This document shows, one piece after another, positions 20,933 through 31,886 of a stretch of DNA of 64,000 nt. Under the pieces are notes generated by a model. That model was not told the DNA's origin. It searched no databases and saw only the letters and a program-made list of their open reading frames with translations. Position 1 is the stretch's first letter, and every line of letters begins with the position of its first letter. The stretch is from Charina bottae (lineage: Eukaryota; Chordata; Lepidosauria; Squamata; Charinaidae), in contig JALMGJ010000003.1 of assembly GCA_023362775.1 (NCBI GenBank), positions 182,997,725 to 183,061,724 of the forward strand. Direction: 5' to 3'. Both the position numbers and the translations under genes were made by a program.

Positions 20933-21405
20933 GTCAACCTAGGTGTGCAGTATTTGGATCCAAAATAAACAAAGGTTGCTTATTGCCTATATCAGTGTTT
21001 TTCAAACTTGGCAACTTTAAGATGTATGGACTTCAACTCCCAGAATTCCCCACCCAGCATGGCCTCAATCCTTGCTGCACCTGTTGGAAGCTTTTTAAAG
21101 GAGCTGTGCCCTTTCTTGGACTCACATGGTAGCAGCTTGGGCTAGGAACATGCATGTTTAAGTTTAAAAGGCATTAAGAGGTGGCAACCTGTGGTTGCAC
21201 ACCATGTTACTGTCTCTGTTATGCCCCCGGAAATTCTGGGATTTTCCACAGCCCATATACCTGCTGTGGGAGCTTGGGAAAAGGTATAGCTCCTTTAAGA
21301 GGTTGCCACAAGTACAGCAAGGGTGCCCGTGAGAGATCCAAAGCACCTTTCCTGCTTCAGATCCAAATATTGCACATCTCTATTACCTAGGTTTGTTGAC
21401 TCCAA
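20933..21405. mobile_element. Diverged foldback (inverted-repeat) element
   Basis: The left edge reads TCAACCTAGGT and GTGCAGTATTTGGATC. The right edge, on the opposite strand, reads AACCTAGGT and GTGCAATATTTGGATC. Inside, CCTTGCTGCACCTGTTGG and TTAAAGGAGCTGTGCCCTTT (left) pair with CCTTGCTGTACTTGTGGC and TTAAAGGAGCTATACCTTTT (right, complement). Arms differ by roughly a fifth by eye. The family is not recognised. A hAT family 2 piece sits in the left arm. Confidence 0.5.
20992..21058 (+). mobile_element. Short hAT MITE (family 2, copy 2), left part
   Basis: CAGTGTTTTTCAAACTTGG, then GCAACTTTAAGATGTATGG and ACTTCAACTCCCAGAATTCC, as in the elements at 13379 and 33980. The right half is missing. 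The preceding 8-mer GCCTATAT has TA at its centre. Confidence 0.7.
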
Positions 21406-23063
21406 CTTAAACTAATTCTGGAGATTTCATGTCCCTTTTCCTATATATGGTAGTTTTTAATATTTCTGTAACAATTTTGCTAATGTTATCTTGCAAAGTG
21501 GCCAGCTTTTGTTCTCAGTTATTATTGCTTCCCTTTGACTGGATAAATTAAGCTGGATGAGTTATTAAAAAAACCCCAAAAACTCTCTATTCCCTTGTTG
21601 TTGCTAGTTCTTCTATTCCTATGAGAGGAAATAAGTTGAGTCCTGTCCCCAATTTACAGACCATTTGAGGGAAAGAAACCTTATCTTTCTGTTGGGTAAA
21701 CTATGGCATTATTTTTAGATTTTTTGATTTATAAGATCTAGTCTTCTTGACCACTTAATATACCTGAGTGCCAGTGTAGAAGAGTGACAGCTGAAGAGCT
21801 ATATTTAAAATCCACTCCATATATACAGTACTTTATATTCATTGACCCACTAAAGAGTCTTGGCGTGAGGCTGCAATTGGTTTTGTATTCTCATTTGCAG
21901 TGCATATCTGCAGGGTGTGAAATCTGTCTGAAGCTATGAGGTTTCTCCATTGGACATTAGTCATTCCAATCTGGATCAGGCCTCCACATACTTAACTTTC
22001 GGGTATGTAAATATGGAAGGATATTTATATGCTACAGAATTAGTGTGACATGTAGCTTAGCCCTGGACCCCAAATGTATTAAATATCAAAACTGAATGGA
22101 TCTCAGAAATATACTCGTACTTAACCAAAGTTTTCTCAGCTTCAGTGGTGTAATATATGGATGGGGAGAGTCATTGCGATGTTGCTGTACAATTAATACT
22201 GCAGTCACAGAAAGATTCCATAATGATCTTTCAAGCAGAGTCACTGGTACAAATGTCCAGAGGTCAGTTTATCAGGCATTATTGAATTGGCTTTACTGGC
22301 CTGCTTCTCATATGTATTTTTTTATTGACATTTGCCTACTATCATTAATGACAAGATGAGGAAATACACAAGTGTGTATTTAATTTTATTCTGAGGTTAA
22401 AGCACCATGTTTGTTGGACTTTGACTTCCACTGTAGTTTTCTCCCAACACAAACAAGAACAAAATACTGGGATTGCTTCAGCTTCTCACATGTTCGTATG
22501 TTTTGTTTTGTTTTCCCTAACTTCCTGACAGCAAATAGTAGTTGCAGTGCAAAGCTTGGGGTGGGGGTGGGGGGGCGTGCAGGAGATCATTGCAGCTGCA
22601 GAGGATATGGAAAATACTGTTTGAATTCACAAAAAGAACACATTGTTTGACTTTTAAATGACAGAACTTGATTATTATTTATGAACACTTCCAACTCTTG
22701 AGACTTGGTGTTCTAATGCTGAGTTGCTAGTTGAGGGAAGGTTCACAGAGATCTCATTAATTGGTCTGCTACTTCTGCTCTTCTGGCTTTCAGAGTTATG
22801 GTAAGTGTTTTCTCATTGTTAGCCCTCTTTTGTATTCACTGTCAAGTAAAGTGATTTTGTTTTTCAAACTGGTGGCACTAGTGGAATTGAATTGACCTCC
22901 TGGGAGGTAAAAAGAATGCTCACAATATCCAGAGCCTCTGTTGATTAGCAAGTTGATAACAATTGGGGTTTATTGCTTTTATTGGTTTATACCTTTCTGC
23001 CTATCAGTTCTTGGTTTATTTTACCTTTTCTTCAACATACCCAGAAAGTTGTGTGCAATAATA
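21406..23063. other. Unique sequence
   Basis: About 1.65 kb with no recognised repeat or supported gene. A G-rich tract lies at 22558-22577. The 87-codon ORF at 22096-22359 has no recognisable features. Confidence 0.4.
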
Positions 23064-23071
23064 TTATAGAT

Positions 23072-23341
23072 CAGAGCTTTCCAAACTGTGTGTCGCAACA
23101 CAAAAGTGTGTCGCCACACACAGTCTGGTGTGTCGCCACACAACCCGGAAGCACTGATCATCATCAGCGCTTCCAGGTTTTCCCATGGCGACACACCAAC
23201 GGCGGTGTGCAAAAACCGAAAGCGGCAGCAGCACTTCCGGATTTTTGCACGCTGCCGCAACGGCGGCACTTCCGGGTTTTCCCGTGGCGACACACCAACA
23301 GCCGTTGGTGTGTCGCCGCGGGAAAACTTTGGAAAGCCCTG
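23072..23341 (+). mobile_element. Non-autonomous hAT element (family 1, copy 3)
   Basis: Termini CAGAGCTTTCC and GGAAAGCCCTG with an exact 8-bp target duplication TTATAGAT (23064-23071 and 23342-23349). The 270-bp interior alternates GGCGACACACCAAC modules with CTTCCGGGTTTT modules in both orientations. Confidence 0.92.
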
Positions 23342-23831
23342 TTATAGATTATAGATATTGCAGTAGTATAGATTCTGCCTATGAAAGAGCAGGAAGGAAG
23401 TAATTATAATGTTATTTGTCTTTTCTTCTTTTTTTAAAGCCATATACTGTAGATACAGTATATGTTTTACACATTCAGTGAGAAGGATTTAACTTAAAAA
23501 AAACTTTAAAAAACCTGATCCCTCATGGCTACAGGATTGATTAGCAAGAACTCCTGTATAGATACTTTCCATTTCCCTTTTTATTCTTTCCAAGTCAGGG
23601 GAATGTTGAAAAGAAATTATGTAAAGGAGCTCAGATTCTGTCTATGTGTGAGGAAGAAAACCTCTGCAAACTGAACAGAACAATTGCATTGTTCTGTTAT
23701 TAGTATGGTGGGAGAAATTGAATTTGAAAAAGGCTGGATCTGCTGGTGAAAAATTCTAGTGCACCTGTATGGAAAAGGAGAGGCACTATATGACACTATA
23801 GAGGGCCCTCTTCACATCCTGAGTACTCATA
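23342..23831. other. Unique AT-rich sequence
   Basis: No repeat or gene recognised between two hAT insertions. Confidence 0.4.
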
Positions 23832-23839
23832 CTGTAGAC

Positions 23840-24010
23840 CAGGGCTTTCCAAAGTTTTCCCGCGGCGACACACCAACCGCCGTTGGTGTGTCGCCGCGGG
23901 AAAACCCGGAAGCGCTGATGATGATCAGCGCTTCCGGGTTGTGTGGCAACACACCAGACTGTGTGTGGCGACACACTTTTGTGTCACAACACACAGTTTG
24001 GAAAGCTCTG
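23840..24010 (-). mobile_element. Non-autonomous hAT element (family 1, copy 4)
   Basis: 171 bp, termini CAGGGCTTTCC and GGAAAGCTCTG, flanked by CTGTAGAC (23832-23839 and 24011-24018). It consists of two hairpins: 23855-23904 (23-bp perfect arms, 4-base loop) and 23903-23940 (17-bp perfect arms, 4-base loop), then GTGTGTGGCGACACAC sequence. Inverted relative to copy 3 (orientation relative, by order of modules). Confidence 0.92.
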
Positions 24011-24018
24011 CTGTAGAC

Positions 24019-24564
24019 CATAGCTTTCCAAACTGTGTGTCGCAACACACTACTGTGTCGCTGGCAGTGTCTCGGTGTGTCACCAGACGACCCGGAAGTG
24101 CTAATTGGGGGGGAACCAGAAGAAGAGGCACCCCCGCTAATCAGCACGCACCAAAGGAGGGCAGAGAGGCGGGCCAAGCAGCGCAGACGCCCGCTGCCGC
24201 TGAAGAGTCCCCGTTGGAGTCCCGCTGCCGGTAAGCGCTGCTGCCTCTCCGACCTGCGATCGAGCCAGCCCCCGCCACTCGGCCCCACACCATGGCTACG
24301 CTGTCCTGCCGTGCCTTTTGCGTGGGCTGGGGTTTGCAGGCGGGAGCCAATTGCGTGGACCGGGGGGCCGGGGTTTGCAGGCGGGAGCCAATTGCGTGGA
24401 CCGGGGTTTGCAGGCGGGAGCCAATCGCATGGGCCATGGGGCGGGGTTTGCAGGCGGGAGCCAATCACATGGGCCGGGGGGCGGGGAGCCCTGTTATTAC
24501 TGTGTCGCGAAATGATGCATGTCTAAAAGGTGTGTCATCAACATGAAAAGTTTGGAAAGCTCTG
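24019..24564 (+). mobile_element. Non-autonomous hAT element (family 1, copy 5)
   Basis: Termini CATAGCTTTCC and GGAAAGCTCTG. It abuts copy 4, sharing the 8-mer CTGTAGAC at 24011-24018, with a third CTGTAGAC at 24565-24572. The 546-bp interior is CpG-rich. It includes four tandem units of TTTGCAGGCGGGAGCCAAT (about 24331-24480), each ending in G/C-rich spacer. The 163-codon ORF across it is a by-product of this composition, not a gene. Confidence 0.9.
24331..24485 (+). repeat. Minisatellite of CCAAT/GC-box-like units inside hAT
   Basis: Four units starting at 24331, 24371, 24405 and 24445, each containing GTTTGCAGGCGGGAGCCAAT, a G-rich spacer and a slightly variable GCGTGGACC or CATGGGCC. 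The same module occurs in a different hAT family at 36776 and 40198. Confidence 0.85.
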
Positions 24565-24572
24565 CTGTAGAC

Positions 24573-26377
24573 TCAAGATTAGATCACTTCAAAAGATGGG
24601 GCCCCAGGCCAGATGAAGTCAAGCTCCTGTCAAATCTGAATGCTTTTGTCCACCAAATGCTGTGAAAATTAATCATAGTGACCCCTCAGATGGTCTTGGC
24701 AAACGTCCTTTCTTACTACAGATACATGAAAAAGTGTATTGATTCCTGGATGATGGCATGCATGCTCCTTTTCAGATCTACCTGGGTTCTTGTGGCCCAG
24801 TAGATTAAAAAAAAACACTAATTAGTGCTGCATCATGTCTTGTCACATGCTGCTTGCTTTGAAATTCTCTCTCCACCCCCCCAAAAAGTTTGATTTGTGG
24901 CCTAACGATTAGCAGAGTACCATCCCTAGCAGCATAAACTTTGAAAGCTTAAGACAAGGTTGGTTTAACCTTCTAGAAAACAATAATCCAGGATGCTTTG
25001 AAGCAAACTGGATTTTCCTGGTATTACACTTTTTATCCCTCTTAAAATAACAATCACACAGTTTTGTGAAGAAATAAAAGTAATGTTTACTCACATAATC
25101 TAGGTCTCAAAACAGCAGTTGCAGTAGTAGAGTCAAGGCAGGTTTAAAGTACTAACTAAGTTACAAAAATAGAAGATCTAAGCTTGAAAAAGATGTCTGA
25201 GCTGCAGAGCTCAGACACACACGTGCTTTCACGTCAGATGCATGGTGGAGAAGAGAGGGAAGTGATCTCACAGAGTTCTCTCTCTAGGAAAATTACTCAG
25301 GAAGTCTCTGTGAGCCTCCGCCCCTTTTCATGTGCCTATCTAGCAAAACATGAATTGTTGGTTTGACTGCAATATTATCCCACACTAACAAGGGGTGGCT
25401 GTGAATGAAAAGCAAGTCTAAAGTCCCCTTGGGCTCAGGGAAGTAATTTCATAGTTCTTTCAATCTACAGGTTTTTTTTCTTCTTTGGGTGTGCTGCTCC
25501 AGATGCTGATTGGATGAAAAAGAAGGAATACAACCAGGATAATGTCTATTGATTGCTGAGTTGTATTGTGTAAAGACAACTTAGTTTTGTTGCCCCATTT
25601 TCTCTCATCCATGTACAAAATAATAAAATAAAATAAAATAAAGCACATAGACCAGTTCCAGTTTAAGATAGTTTAAACAGAGAGAGAACACCAAGGCTCT
25701 ACATGAAAGTTTATTTAGCACTCTATCATGAATGATTCAGAGGAGTCCTTTTCCAAGGAAGAAACTGTATTTGTTCAAATGTTGAAAGATTTTTTATCGT
25801 CTTGACCCTTACTGTAACTATTTGAATAACTTGACCTCTGCCAGACTTTGAGAACACTTGGTATCTAATTCACTACACTTTGCTAAGGTACTGAAACTTT
25901 GTGCCTTGAGTATTTTTCCAATCAGTCTTGCTGCAAATGCCTAGAGATTCCTGTTCATGGAAAATCTGACTGCCTATAGCACCACTGTGTGAGATATGGG
26001 ATCAGATGCATTGGCCTGCATTAAATGAGAAGTTTAGACAAATTGTAAGGTTTTATGTGTATGTGTGTACACACGCACGTGCGCGCACACACACACAGAC
26101 ATACACAATGTATTGTGTTTGAAAGACATATAATGTCCTGGTTTTAATCTACTGTGGTCCTCTTTAATAGAAAATGAAAGAAAATTACAGATTTAGGAAA
26201 CTAAATTATATAACTGAAGAGCAACAGATGGTGAAAAACCGACTGGAACTTAGTTTTTCTCTTTTCTGAATTTGCAAAGTTTGATGAAAAAACTAAAAAT
26301 TGGATGTATGCCTGTTATGTTTGTGCATTTAAATGCTTTAAAGAAAGTGGTAAATGTACTCCATAATCTCTCTCTCC
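24573..26377. other. Unique sequence
   Basis: No repeat family recognised apart from an (AAAAT)n tract at 25619-25641 and an alternating purine-pyrimidine GT/CA tract at 26057-26106. No exon with convincing splice sites. Confidence 0.4.
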
Positions 26378-27165
26378 ATCAAGTTAAGCCCACCATCTGG
26401 TCAATGCAGGAATCCAAATTAAAATATCCCTGACAGTTAACCTCTGGCCTCTGGTTAAGCACTGCAACCAAGGGGAGTTCACCACTTCTCCAGGTAATTG
26501 TTATCACTATCATGCCGGTTTCTTTTAGAACTGTTTTCCTCACATTCAATTTAAATCTGCCTTTCTGCAACATAAATCTTGAACTTTGGGGAGAGAAACA
26601 TCACCATGACTTCCTGTCAGCCTTACCAGGTAGACCAGATGAGAAACATGACCAGATACACTAATTCTACTTTATTGTAAAGCTACATTAACAGAATCTT
26701 GCAAGTCTGAAAGTACAATTCTCCTGCTGTCTCCTTTAGAGCCCGAGAATCTAGGGAGGGTCCCTTCTGAGCCTCTTGCCCCACCCACTATCCAGCTGCA
26801 GGCTATGCTGTCTCTTATCTGACCGTTCCCTAGGCAGCATCTCTTCGCCCCATCTTCCAGGGTCTTTCCCACATACCATTACACATCCTTTCAAATACTT
26901 GAAGAATGCTGTCATATACACCCTCACTCCCGGTTCTTTCAATCTCTCTATATTGGATTTAAATTTCCAGTTTCCTGATCATGCTGCTGTTCTCCAAACC
27001 TGTTCTAGTTTGTCAGAATCCTTCTTAAAGAGTGTTGCCCAGAACTAGATATAATACTGAAAGTGGGTCTGACCAATACAGAATAAAATGGAACAATTGC
27101 TCTCCTTGATTTATAAACTGTACCTCTGTGACGCAGCCTAAAATTGCGTTTTTGTTGCCAGGCAC
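26378..27165 (-). mobile_element. CR1-clade LINE 3' part, split by an LTR
   Basis: Read on the minus strand, 27165-26884 corresponds to the CR1 ORF2 region around VRP.LEY...W, seen on the plus strand as the GTGCCCAGAACTAGA and GGTCTGACCAATACAGAATA blocks. After the LTR, 26614-26378 encodes RFKLNVRKTV and continues to a 3' part with a GATTCCTGCATTGACCAGAT block, the usual end of CR1. Many substitutions and stops; an old copy. Confidence 0.75.
26615..26883 (-). mobile_element. Solo LTR, copy 1 (unclassified LTR element)
   Basis: A 269-bp segment beginning (minus strand) TGTAATGGTATGTGGG and ending GGCTGACA, with near-matching 5-bp flanks CTTCC/CATCC. An AATAAAG-like polyadenylation signal lies inside (plus-strand CTTTATT at 26671). 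It matches the LTRs at 35809-36076 and 41896-42152. No internal retroviral or retrotransposon genes are adjacent, so a solo LTR left by recombination is likely. Confidence 0.75.
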
Positions 27166-27693
27166 TGAGGGTAGAAACCAAGGGCTGGACAGTGGGACTG
27201 CTTTCAAGCAGCAGACCTGGTGTCCCTGAGGGCAGCCCACCCTTAAATTTCTGCCATATCTCCCTCTGGAGTCCTTGGTGCTCTCTGAGCTTGGTTGTTT
27301 GCTTGCAGACGTTTCATTACCCAAGAAGGTAACATCATCAGTGCTGGTGAGTGTGGGGTTTGCTCCCTGTTGCCAGGGTTGGGGTGTGTGTGGTTTTCTC
27401 CTTGGTAGCTCCTTGATTAGGGTATTGTTTTCTGCTTGATTGTTTGTCTGGTGTTAATCCCTGCTTATCTGGGTGTAGGTTGTTGGAGAGGATGTACTCT
27501 GATCTTTTTGTTTCCTTCTTAGCTGTTTTATTGTCTCTTTTGAGTGGTTTGTGAATATGATTTATTTCTATGTGTCTATTTATGGCTGATTTGTCTGAAT
27601 GCCAAGCTTCTACGATTTCCCTAGCATTTTTGGATTTGGCTTGGTCTAGGATGCTCACAGTTTCCCAGTTGAAATTATGATTGAGTCTGTCCA
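27166..27693 (-). mobile_element. Penelope-like element, 3' part
   Basis: On the minus strand a 118-codon frame (27694-27338) begins MDRLNHNFNWETVSILDQAKSK and continues NAREIVEAWHSDKSAINRHIEI, resembling the end of a GIY-YIG-type endonuclease region as found at the C-terminus of Penelope-like proteins. Downstream is a hammerhead-like core at 27312-27341, then a 3' untranslated part with GCAAGCAAACAACCAAGCTC. The reverse transcriptase part is absent. Boundaries are approximate and no target duplication was found. Confidence 0.6.
27312..27341 (-). ncRNA. Hammerhead-ribozyme-like core
   Basis: On the minus strand, CTGATGA (27341-27335) is followed by a 6-bp stem GTTACC/GGTAAT around a TTCTTG loop, and then GAAA (27315-27312) and CGTCTGC. 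These are the two conserved boxes and stem II of a hammerhead. One extra T sits between the first box and the stem, which is not canonical. The helices I and III and the cleavage site were not resolved, so activity is unproven. Confidence 0.5.
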
Positions 27694-29009
27694 AGCTAAA
27701 TCCAAAAACATCAGCTCCTTGGCTCCATCTCTGAACTTTCCCCCTCTCTCTGCGGCTTCCAATAGCCTTTGCGGCCTCCTGCAGCCTGGGAGGCCTTGGG
27801 TGTCTCCAGGGCTTTATAATGGGCTAGAGAGCCAGTAAGTACTATACTGGGTCCCACTAGCTCAGTGGTCACATCCACACCAACCCCTGCTTAGCACACA
27901 GCCCAGAAGAACTGGAAAGAAGAAAAGAAGAAAAAGGGATGTAAAAGCATTATAACATTATACTGTCCCACTGTAAGAAAAAATCTACCCAGAAAGGTGT
28001 TTTAGCAATAAATGGAAAATTGATTAAAAGTGATATTTTCCTTATAAAATGGCACCAAGTGGAAAAGTTATAATAAATGAAAATTTCAATGGCTCCATCC
28101 ATAGCAACTTTATGAAAATTATTTGCTGTGTGGCTACAAGCTGAGGAGAAAAGTGGACAAGATGTTTTGTAAATTGAAATGTAAAAGGAAATCTTTCTTA
28201 GGGACACCTTAAATGAGTTCTAGTTTTTACTCTCATGACAGTCTGAAAAGTTTTGTACTCAATAACATTTTCTCTTGTTCACCTTCTGGTTTTTTCTCTG
28301 TAATTTTTTCCTTCCTTGTGGTTTTTCCAAGCTAAGTGAAGTTACATATTCAGTACAAAGTGATGCCATCTAATTATAGTTTGATTTTATTTCTTTATCA
28401 AAAAAACCTGATATTTTTTTATTTTACTGGATAGTATATTTTGATAATATCTTTGTATCCAGAAAATAATGTGTGTTATATTCATAGAGTTGTGTGTTTT
28501 ATACCTACATGAGAGCTAGAATGTCTTTCATTAGTGCAATTAGTGGCAGAATGTGGGTTGTGTTTTTTCTTTAATGTGAAACTGGAGTGAAAGTAGCTCC
28601 TGTTAGTGCATTTTGAATGCAGGGCTTTAAGTTAATGGCTGACCTATACAATATTTATGTCATTCCAGTTTTTAAATCAAGCAAAGAACTGCAAATATAT
28701 TGATCTTTCAAAAGGGATAAGTTATTCATACTTTCTTCTTTTTTAAATTTGTATGTAACTTTATTCTACCCAAAAGCCCTAATCCGGTAACCTTGTTTCA
28801 AGCAAAATACATATTAGACCTGGCATTCTGATTTATGCTTTATTGCTAGAATAAGTTTACACTGATCTAATCAAAATTTCACAAATTAGAGACTCTGTGG
28901 AATTGCATTGGAGTTTTATAGGGCTTGTATGAAAATATATGTTTTTTTTGTATGCTGTGAACCTGTAAATATGTGTATACTGTGAGATTTAAGTAAATAT
29001 ACTGTATGT
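27694..29009. other. Unique sequence
   Basis: About 1.3 kb. 27700-27860 is GC-richer (CTCTGCGGCTTCC, GGCCTCCTGCAGCC) but not recognised. The remainder is AT-rich with no exon or repeat identified. Confidence 0.4.
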
Positions 29010-29021
29010 ATGATTGTCTAA

Positions 29022-31478
29022 ATGAAATAAATGAAATAAAATGAAAAGTAAATGGATCAGTACAACCAGAGATATGTCGGTATACCATCGGAAGATGGGA
29101 CTCCCAGGTTGGAAGATGGTCAAAATGCTACTGGGGAGGAACAGAGGATAAGTTCAACTAGCCCCAGATGTGATGACGCAGCTAGCTCAAAGCCGAAATG
29201 ACGGCTAGCAGCTGATGGTGCTGGTGGTGAACGACAAATCCGATGTTCTAAAGATCAACACACCATAGGAACCTGGAATGTAAGATCTATGAGCCAGGGC
29301 AAATTGGATGTGGTTATTGGTGAGATGTCAAGATTAAATATAGACATTTTGGGTGTCAGTGAACTGAAATGGACTGGAATGGGCCACTTCACATCAGATG
29401 ACCACCAGATGGACAAGAGGACCACAGAAGAAATGGAGTAGCCTTCATAATTAATAATAAAGTGGCTAAAGCAGTGCTTGGATACAATCCAAAAAACGAT
29501 AGAATGATCTCAATTCGAATTCAGGGGAAGCCATTTAACATCACAGTGATCCAAATATACGCCCCAACCACAGATGCTGAAGAAGCAGAAGTAGATCAGT
29601 TCTATGAGGATCTGCAGCACCTACTGGATAATACGCCAAAAAGAGATGTTATTTTCATTACAGGAGACTGGAATGCTAAGGTGGGTAGTCAAACGACACC
29701 TGGAATTACAGGCAAGCATGGTCTAGGAGAACAAAATGAAGCAGGACATAGGCTGGTAGAATTTTGCCAAGACAACTCACTGTGCATAACAAACACTCTC
29801 TTCCAGCAACCTAAAAGACGACTTTATACATGGACTTCACCAGATGGTCGACAATGAAATCAGATTGACTACATCCTTTGTAGCCAAAGGTGGCGGACAT
29901 CTATACAGTCGGTAAAAACAAGACCTGGAGCTGACTGTAGTTCAGATCACGAACTTCTTATTGCACAATTTAGAATCAGACTAAAGAGAATAGGGAAGAC
30001 CCACAGATCAGTTAGACATGAGCTCACTAATATTCCTAAGGAATATGCAGTGGAGGTGAAGAATAGATTTAAGGGACTAGATTTAGTAGATAGGGTCCCG
30101 GAAGAACTATGGACAGAAGTTTGCAACATTGTTCAGGAGGCGGCAACAAAAAACGTCCCAAAGAAAAAGAAAACCAAGAAGGCAAGATGGCTGTCTACTG
30201 AGACACTGGAAGTAGCCCAAGAAAGAAGGAAAGCAAAAGGCAACAGTGATAGGGGGAGATATGCCCAATTAAATGCAAAATTCCAGAGGTTAGCCAGAAG
30301 AGATAAGGAATTATTTTTAAACAAGCAATGTGCAGAAGTGGAAGAAGACAATAGAATTTCAGAAATAGAGTTTCAGAAAAACATCTATTTTTGTTTTATT
30401 GACTATTCTAAAGCCTTTGACTGTGTGGATCATAACAAATTGTGGCAACTTCGTGGTGGTATGGGGATAGCAAGTCATCTTGTCTGCCTCCTGAGGAATC
30501 TGTATAACGACCAAGTAGCAACGGTAAGAACAGAGCACGGAACAACGGACTGGTTTAAGATTGGGAAAGGAGTACGGCAGGGCTGTATCCTCTCACCCTA
30601 CCTATTCAACCTGTACGCAGAACACATCATGCGACGTGCTGGGCTTGAGGAATCCAAGGCTGGAGTTAAAATCGCTGGAAGAAACATTAACAATCTTAGA
30701 TATGCAGATGATACCACTTTGATGGCTGAAAGCGAGGAGGAGTTGAGGAGATTTTATGATGAAGGTGAAAGAAGAAAGTGCAAAAGCTGGGTTGCAGTTA
30801 AACCTCAAAAAAACCAAGATTATGGCAACCAGCTTGATTGATAACTGGCAAATAGAGGGAGAAAAAGTGGAGGCAGTGACAGACTTTGTATTTCTAGGCG
30901 CAAAGATTACTGCAGACGCTGACTGCAGCCACGAAATCAGAAGACGTCTACTTCTTGGGAGGAGAACAATGACAAATCTTGATAAAATAGTTAAGAGCAG
31001 AGACATCACACTGACAACAAAGGTCCGCATAGTTAAAGCAATGGTATTCCCTGTAGTAACCTATGGCTGTGAGAGCTGGACCATAAGGAAGGCTGAACGA
31101 AGGAAGATAGATGCTTTTGAACTGTGGTGTTGGAGGAAAATTCTGAGAGTGCCTTGGACTGCAAGAAGATCAAACCAGTCCATCCTCCAGGAAATAAAGC
31201 CAGACTGCTCACTTGAGGGAATGATATTAAAGGCAAAACTGAAGTACTTTGGCCACATAATGAGAAGACAGGATACCCTGGAGAAGAAGCTGATGCTAGG
31301 GAAAGTGGAAGGCAAAAGGAAGAGGGGCCGACCAAGGGCAAGATGGATGGATGATATTCTGGAGGTGACAGACTCAACCATGGGGGAGCTGGGGATGGTG
31401 ACGGCCGACAGGAAGCTCTGGTGTGGGCTGGTCCATGAAGTCACGAAGAGTCGGAAGCGACTGAACGAATAAACAACA
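29022..31478 (+). mobile_element. BovB LINE (subfamily A), 5'-truncated, internally deleted
   Basis: 12-bp target duplication ATGATTGTCTAA (29010-29021 and 31479-31490). The first 20 or so bases (29022-29043, A/T-rich ATGAAATAA repeats) do not match BovB; BovB begins at about 29045, just before the MDQYNQRYVG start. About 610 bases present in the copy at 49096 (its 50576-51186) are missing at 30357-30375. The 3' end is GTCGGAAGCGACTGAACG, AATAAACAACA. Confidence 0.93.
29057..31472 (+). pseudogene. BovB ORF2, broken
   Basis: Endonuclease and reverse transcriptase segments are clear: ISELKWTGMG-type motif region, IQIYAPTTDAEEAEVDQFYEDLQ, FITGDWNAKVGSQT, KAFDCVDHNKLW, GVRQGCILSPYLFNLYAEHIMRRAGL, LRYADDTTLMAES and VPWTARRSNQSILQEIK, with the natural end HEVTKSRKRLNE at 31472. 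Lesions compared with the 49-kb copy: an 11-base deletion near 29408 (frameshift), a premature stop at 29857 where siblings read DGRHRN, a 610-base deletion at 30360 that stays in frame, and an indel near 30750 that shifts the frame. The deletion removes the region from the RNase-like linker to just upstream of motif A, so no active protein can form. Confidence 0.9.
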
Positions 31479-31490
31479 ATGATTGTCTAA

Positions 31491-31873
31491 TTTATTTTAA
31501 CAACTCTATAGATGGGTGTCTATAGAATTATTTAAACTGGGGTGATAATTGAAACTAGGTTTCTTCGTGAATCACTCTCCATCAGCCAAATCCTTGCTTT
31601 TTTGCTCTGCATTCAGAACTGAGTGGATCATATACAGATACTTTGAAAACAAAAGCAGGGAATGTTATTTTCAATCATTCAAACTGAAATTTCAGTAGTA
31701 GACTTCATTCAGCCACTACTATTCATCTGAATGGTTGTTGATTTTCTTATAATAACGATATAGTGACTTTGCATGCCATGATTTTTTGAGTACGTATAAA
31801 TAAGACCTTGATTCTTACCTTTAACTGTTGTGAGGATTTGTTGTGTGGGGTGCTTGCTGAAATGCTCTGAAGT
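31491..31873. other. Unique sequence between two BovB copies
   Basis: No recognised feature. Confidence 0.4.
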
Positions 31874-31886
31874 AACGCTATGACAG

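Noticed and set aside
24035..24526. 163-codon ORF and several overlapping ORFs
   Set aside because: They lie wholly in the CpG-rich interior of hAT copy 5 and follow from its minisatellite.
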